A DNA stretch of 64,000 bases, from the NCBI RefSeq assembly GCF_025717675.1, contig NZ_JAJIRT010000001.1, positions 310,001-374,000 of the forward strand, in the 5' to 3' direction. Position numbers and translations under genes: made by a program. Below the pieces are notes generated by a model that worked only from the letters and a program-made list of their open reading frames with translations, searched no databases and was not told the DNA's origin. This document shows positions 62,920 to 64,000 of this stretch, piece after piece. This DNA comes from Paucibacter sp. DJ2R-2 (lineage in GTDB: Bacteria > Pseudomonadota > Gammaproteobacteria > Burkholderiales > Burkholderiaceae_C). Each line of letters opens with the position of its first letter. Position 1 is the stretch's first letter.

Positions 62920-63741
62920 ATGCCGTCCTCCGCCCCGCTGCTGCCGAAACCGCTGTTGCGGGTCGCGACGGGCCTGCTGGCGGCGCTGTTGCTTCTGGGC
63001 GCGGCACCGGCTTGGTCACTGGACTTGCGCATCGCCACGGGGGAGCTGCCGCCCTACGCCACGCAAAGCCGGGCCGATCAGGGCATCGCACTGAACATCG
63101 TGCGCCGGGCCTTTGCCCTGGCGGGGCATCAGGTGGAGTTCCATTTCCTGCCCTGGCCACGGGCACAGCAGGAAACCCGGCTCGGTCATTTCGATGCCTC
63201 CGCCTACTGGGGTGCATCGGCCGAGCGCCGCCGCGACTTCCTGCTCAGTGACAACGTCCTGACCGAGCAATGGTTGCTGGTACACCCTCGCAGTCTCAAG
63301 CTCGAATGGCAGACCCTGGACGATCTGCGCGCCTACAAAATCGGCTTTGTCCGCGATTACACCTACACGCCCGAGTTCTGGGCTGGGATCAAGAACGGCG
63401 AACTCAAGGGTGACGCCACACCGACCGATCTTGCCGGTCTGCGCAAGCTGCTGCTGGGCCGCATCGATATCCTGCCCATGGAGCGCAATGTGGCCTGTGA
63501 CCTGCTGGCCCGCCATTTCAAACCGGCCGAAGCAGCCCGGCTCACCGCCCATCCGCGTCTGCTGACGGACAGCTTCACCACCCACCTGATCCTGCCGCCA
63601 CAAGTGGCCCGCAGCGCCGAACTGCTGCGTGACTTCAACCTCGGCCTGAAGAAACTCAAGGACAGTGGGGAACATGCTCGCTTGTTAAAGTCCTTGAGCT
63701 GCCCGGCTGGCTGGGCCGAAGCGGAAGGCGCGGCACACTGA
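62920..63741 (+). CDS. Orphan periplasmic solute-binding protein (SBP_bac_3-like)
   Basis: A 273-residue exported protein of the family 3 solute-binding type, with signal LLRVATGLLAALLLLGAAPAWS. The two-lobe domain starts LRIATGELPPYATQSRADQGIALNIVRRAFALAGHQVEF and contains FLPWPRAQQE and ADLLARHF-like segments. No transporter genes accompany it. It sits 14 bases after ccsA and before msrP, where I would expect msrP directly in relatives. The ligand is unknown; it could act as a receptor rather than transport component. Confidence 0.82.
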   Translation: MPSSAPLLPKPLLRVATGLLAALLLLGAAPAWSLDLRIATGELPPYATQSRADQGIALNIVRRAFALAGHQVEFHFLPWPRAQQETRLGHFDASAYWGASAERRRDFLLSDNVLTEQWLLVHPRSLKLEWQTLDDLRAYKIGFVRDYTYTPEFWAGIKNGELKGDATPTDLAGLRKLLLGRIDILPMERNVACDLLARHFKPAEAARLTAHPRLLTDSFTTHLILPPQVARSAELLRDFNLGLKKLKDSGEHARLLKSLSCPAGWAEAEGAAH

Positions 63742-63857
63742 GCGTGCAGGGACAGGGCTTTTTCCACCAGATCGGGCAAAAACCCGGCAAGGCCCGTAAG
63801 CTTTCGGCCAGCCGCCACGACTGAGGGCGTCTCCTCTTGTTTTTGCAAAGGCCCGCC

Positions 63858-64000
63858 ATGCCACGCTCTGCCCACATCCGCTCGACCGATCCCCGGATCC
63901 TGCCTTCGGACATCACCCCGCAAGCGGTCTATCAAGAGCGCCGTCAATGGCTGCAGCTGATGGCCACCGGCGCTGCCGGGGCTGGCCTTGCCGCCTGGGC
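63858..64000 (+). CDS. msrP: Protein-methionine-sulfoxide reductase catalytic subunit MsrP (5' part)
   Basis: The first 47 codons of a gene that runs off the window. The amino end PRSAHIRSTDPRILPSDITPQAVYQ, then the Tat signal RRQWLQLMATGAAGAGLAAW, match MsrP (YedY), a molybdoenzyme that repairs oxidised periplasmic proteins. The twin-arginine motif is RRQWL. The start ATG (63858) was chosen on that match. In other Burkholderiales msrP lies downstream of the resB-ccsA block, which supports the call. msrQ should follow outside the window. Confidence 0.85.
   Translation, partial: MPRSAHIRSTDPRILPSDITPQAVYQERRQWLQLMATGAAGAGLAAW

Overview
The window is GC-rich, gene-dense bacterial DNA. The gene content and gene order point to a betaproteobacterium of the order Burkholderiales, probably of the Roseateles/Paucibacter/Rubrivivax kind. 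Indicators are a short-form HisG in a large his operon preceded by bolA and an ABC-2 exporter, a cytochrome c4 - resB - ccsA - msrP block, a PHA-system protein beside a wax-ester/diacylglycerol acyltransferase, DUF1631 next to groESL, and a CIRCE/heat-shock promoter on groES. The genus is inference; no rRNA gene is present.

Layout. 1-2.1 kb: end of a sensor kinase, then cobS and cobC (late cobalamin synthesis). 2.1-14 kb, minus strand: an ABC-2 exporter, bolA, hisG, hisD, an orphan solute-binding protein, a ribbon-helix-helix/PIN toxin-antitoxin pair, hisC, hisB, hisH, hisA, a REP-like inverted repeat pair, hisF, rsmD, coaD and a 2[4Fe-4S] ferredoxin. 14-19.6 kb: TetR regulator, TPR protein, small secreted protein, a 9-bp repeat array, WS/DGAT, acyl-CoA-binding protein, PHA-system protein and a lipoprotein aminopeptidase. 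19.6-29 kb: molybdopterin oxidoreductase, DUF2846 lipoprotein with a G9 tract, M20 amidohydrolase, DUF2817, DUF1415, a minimal M9 collagenase-like protein, isochorismatase and GlxA-type regulator. 29-39.5 kb: LytTR two-component system, several membrane or TPR proteins, an LpqC-type esterase and a GGDEF/EAL protein. 39.9-46 kb: a probable lipid/envelope neighbourhood (LplT-type transporter, GT4 glycosyltransferase, small membrane protein, membrane-anchored class III aminotransferase, phosphatidylserine decarboxylase). 46.4-50.8 kb: TonB-dependent receptor, secreted TonB-C-like protein, nucleotidyltransferase. 51-64 kb: groES-groEL, DUF1631, PlpD-type patatin autotransporter, yihA, cytochrome c4, resB, ccsA, a second orphan solute-binding protein and the start of msrP.

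Most notable: a vapBC-like toxin-antitoxin pair with its own tandem palindromic operator sits inside the his operon and is joined to hisC by overlapping stop/start codons. Also notable are the REP-like unit pair between hisA and hisF, the 9-bp repeat array, the stand-alone M9 collagenase-like domain, and the aminotransferase/Psd lipid neighbourhood. Most of the rest is well-recognised housekeeping sequence. No phage, insertion sequence, CRISPR array, tRNA or rRNA gene was found.
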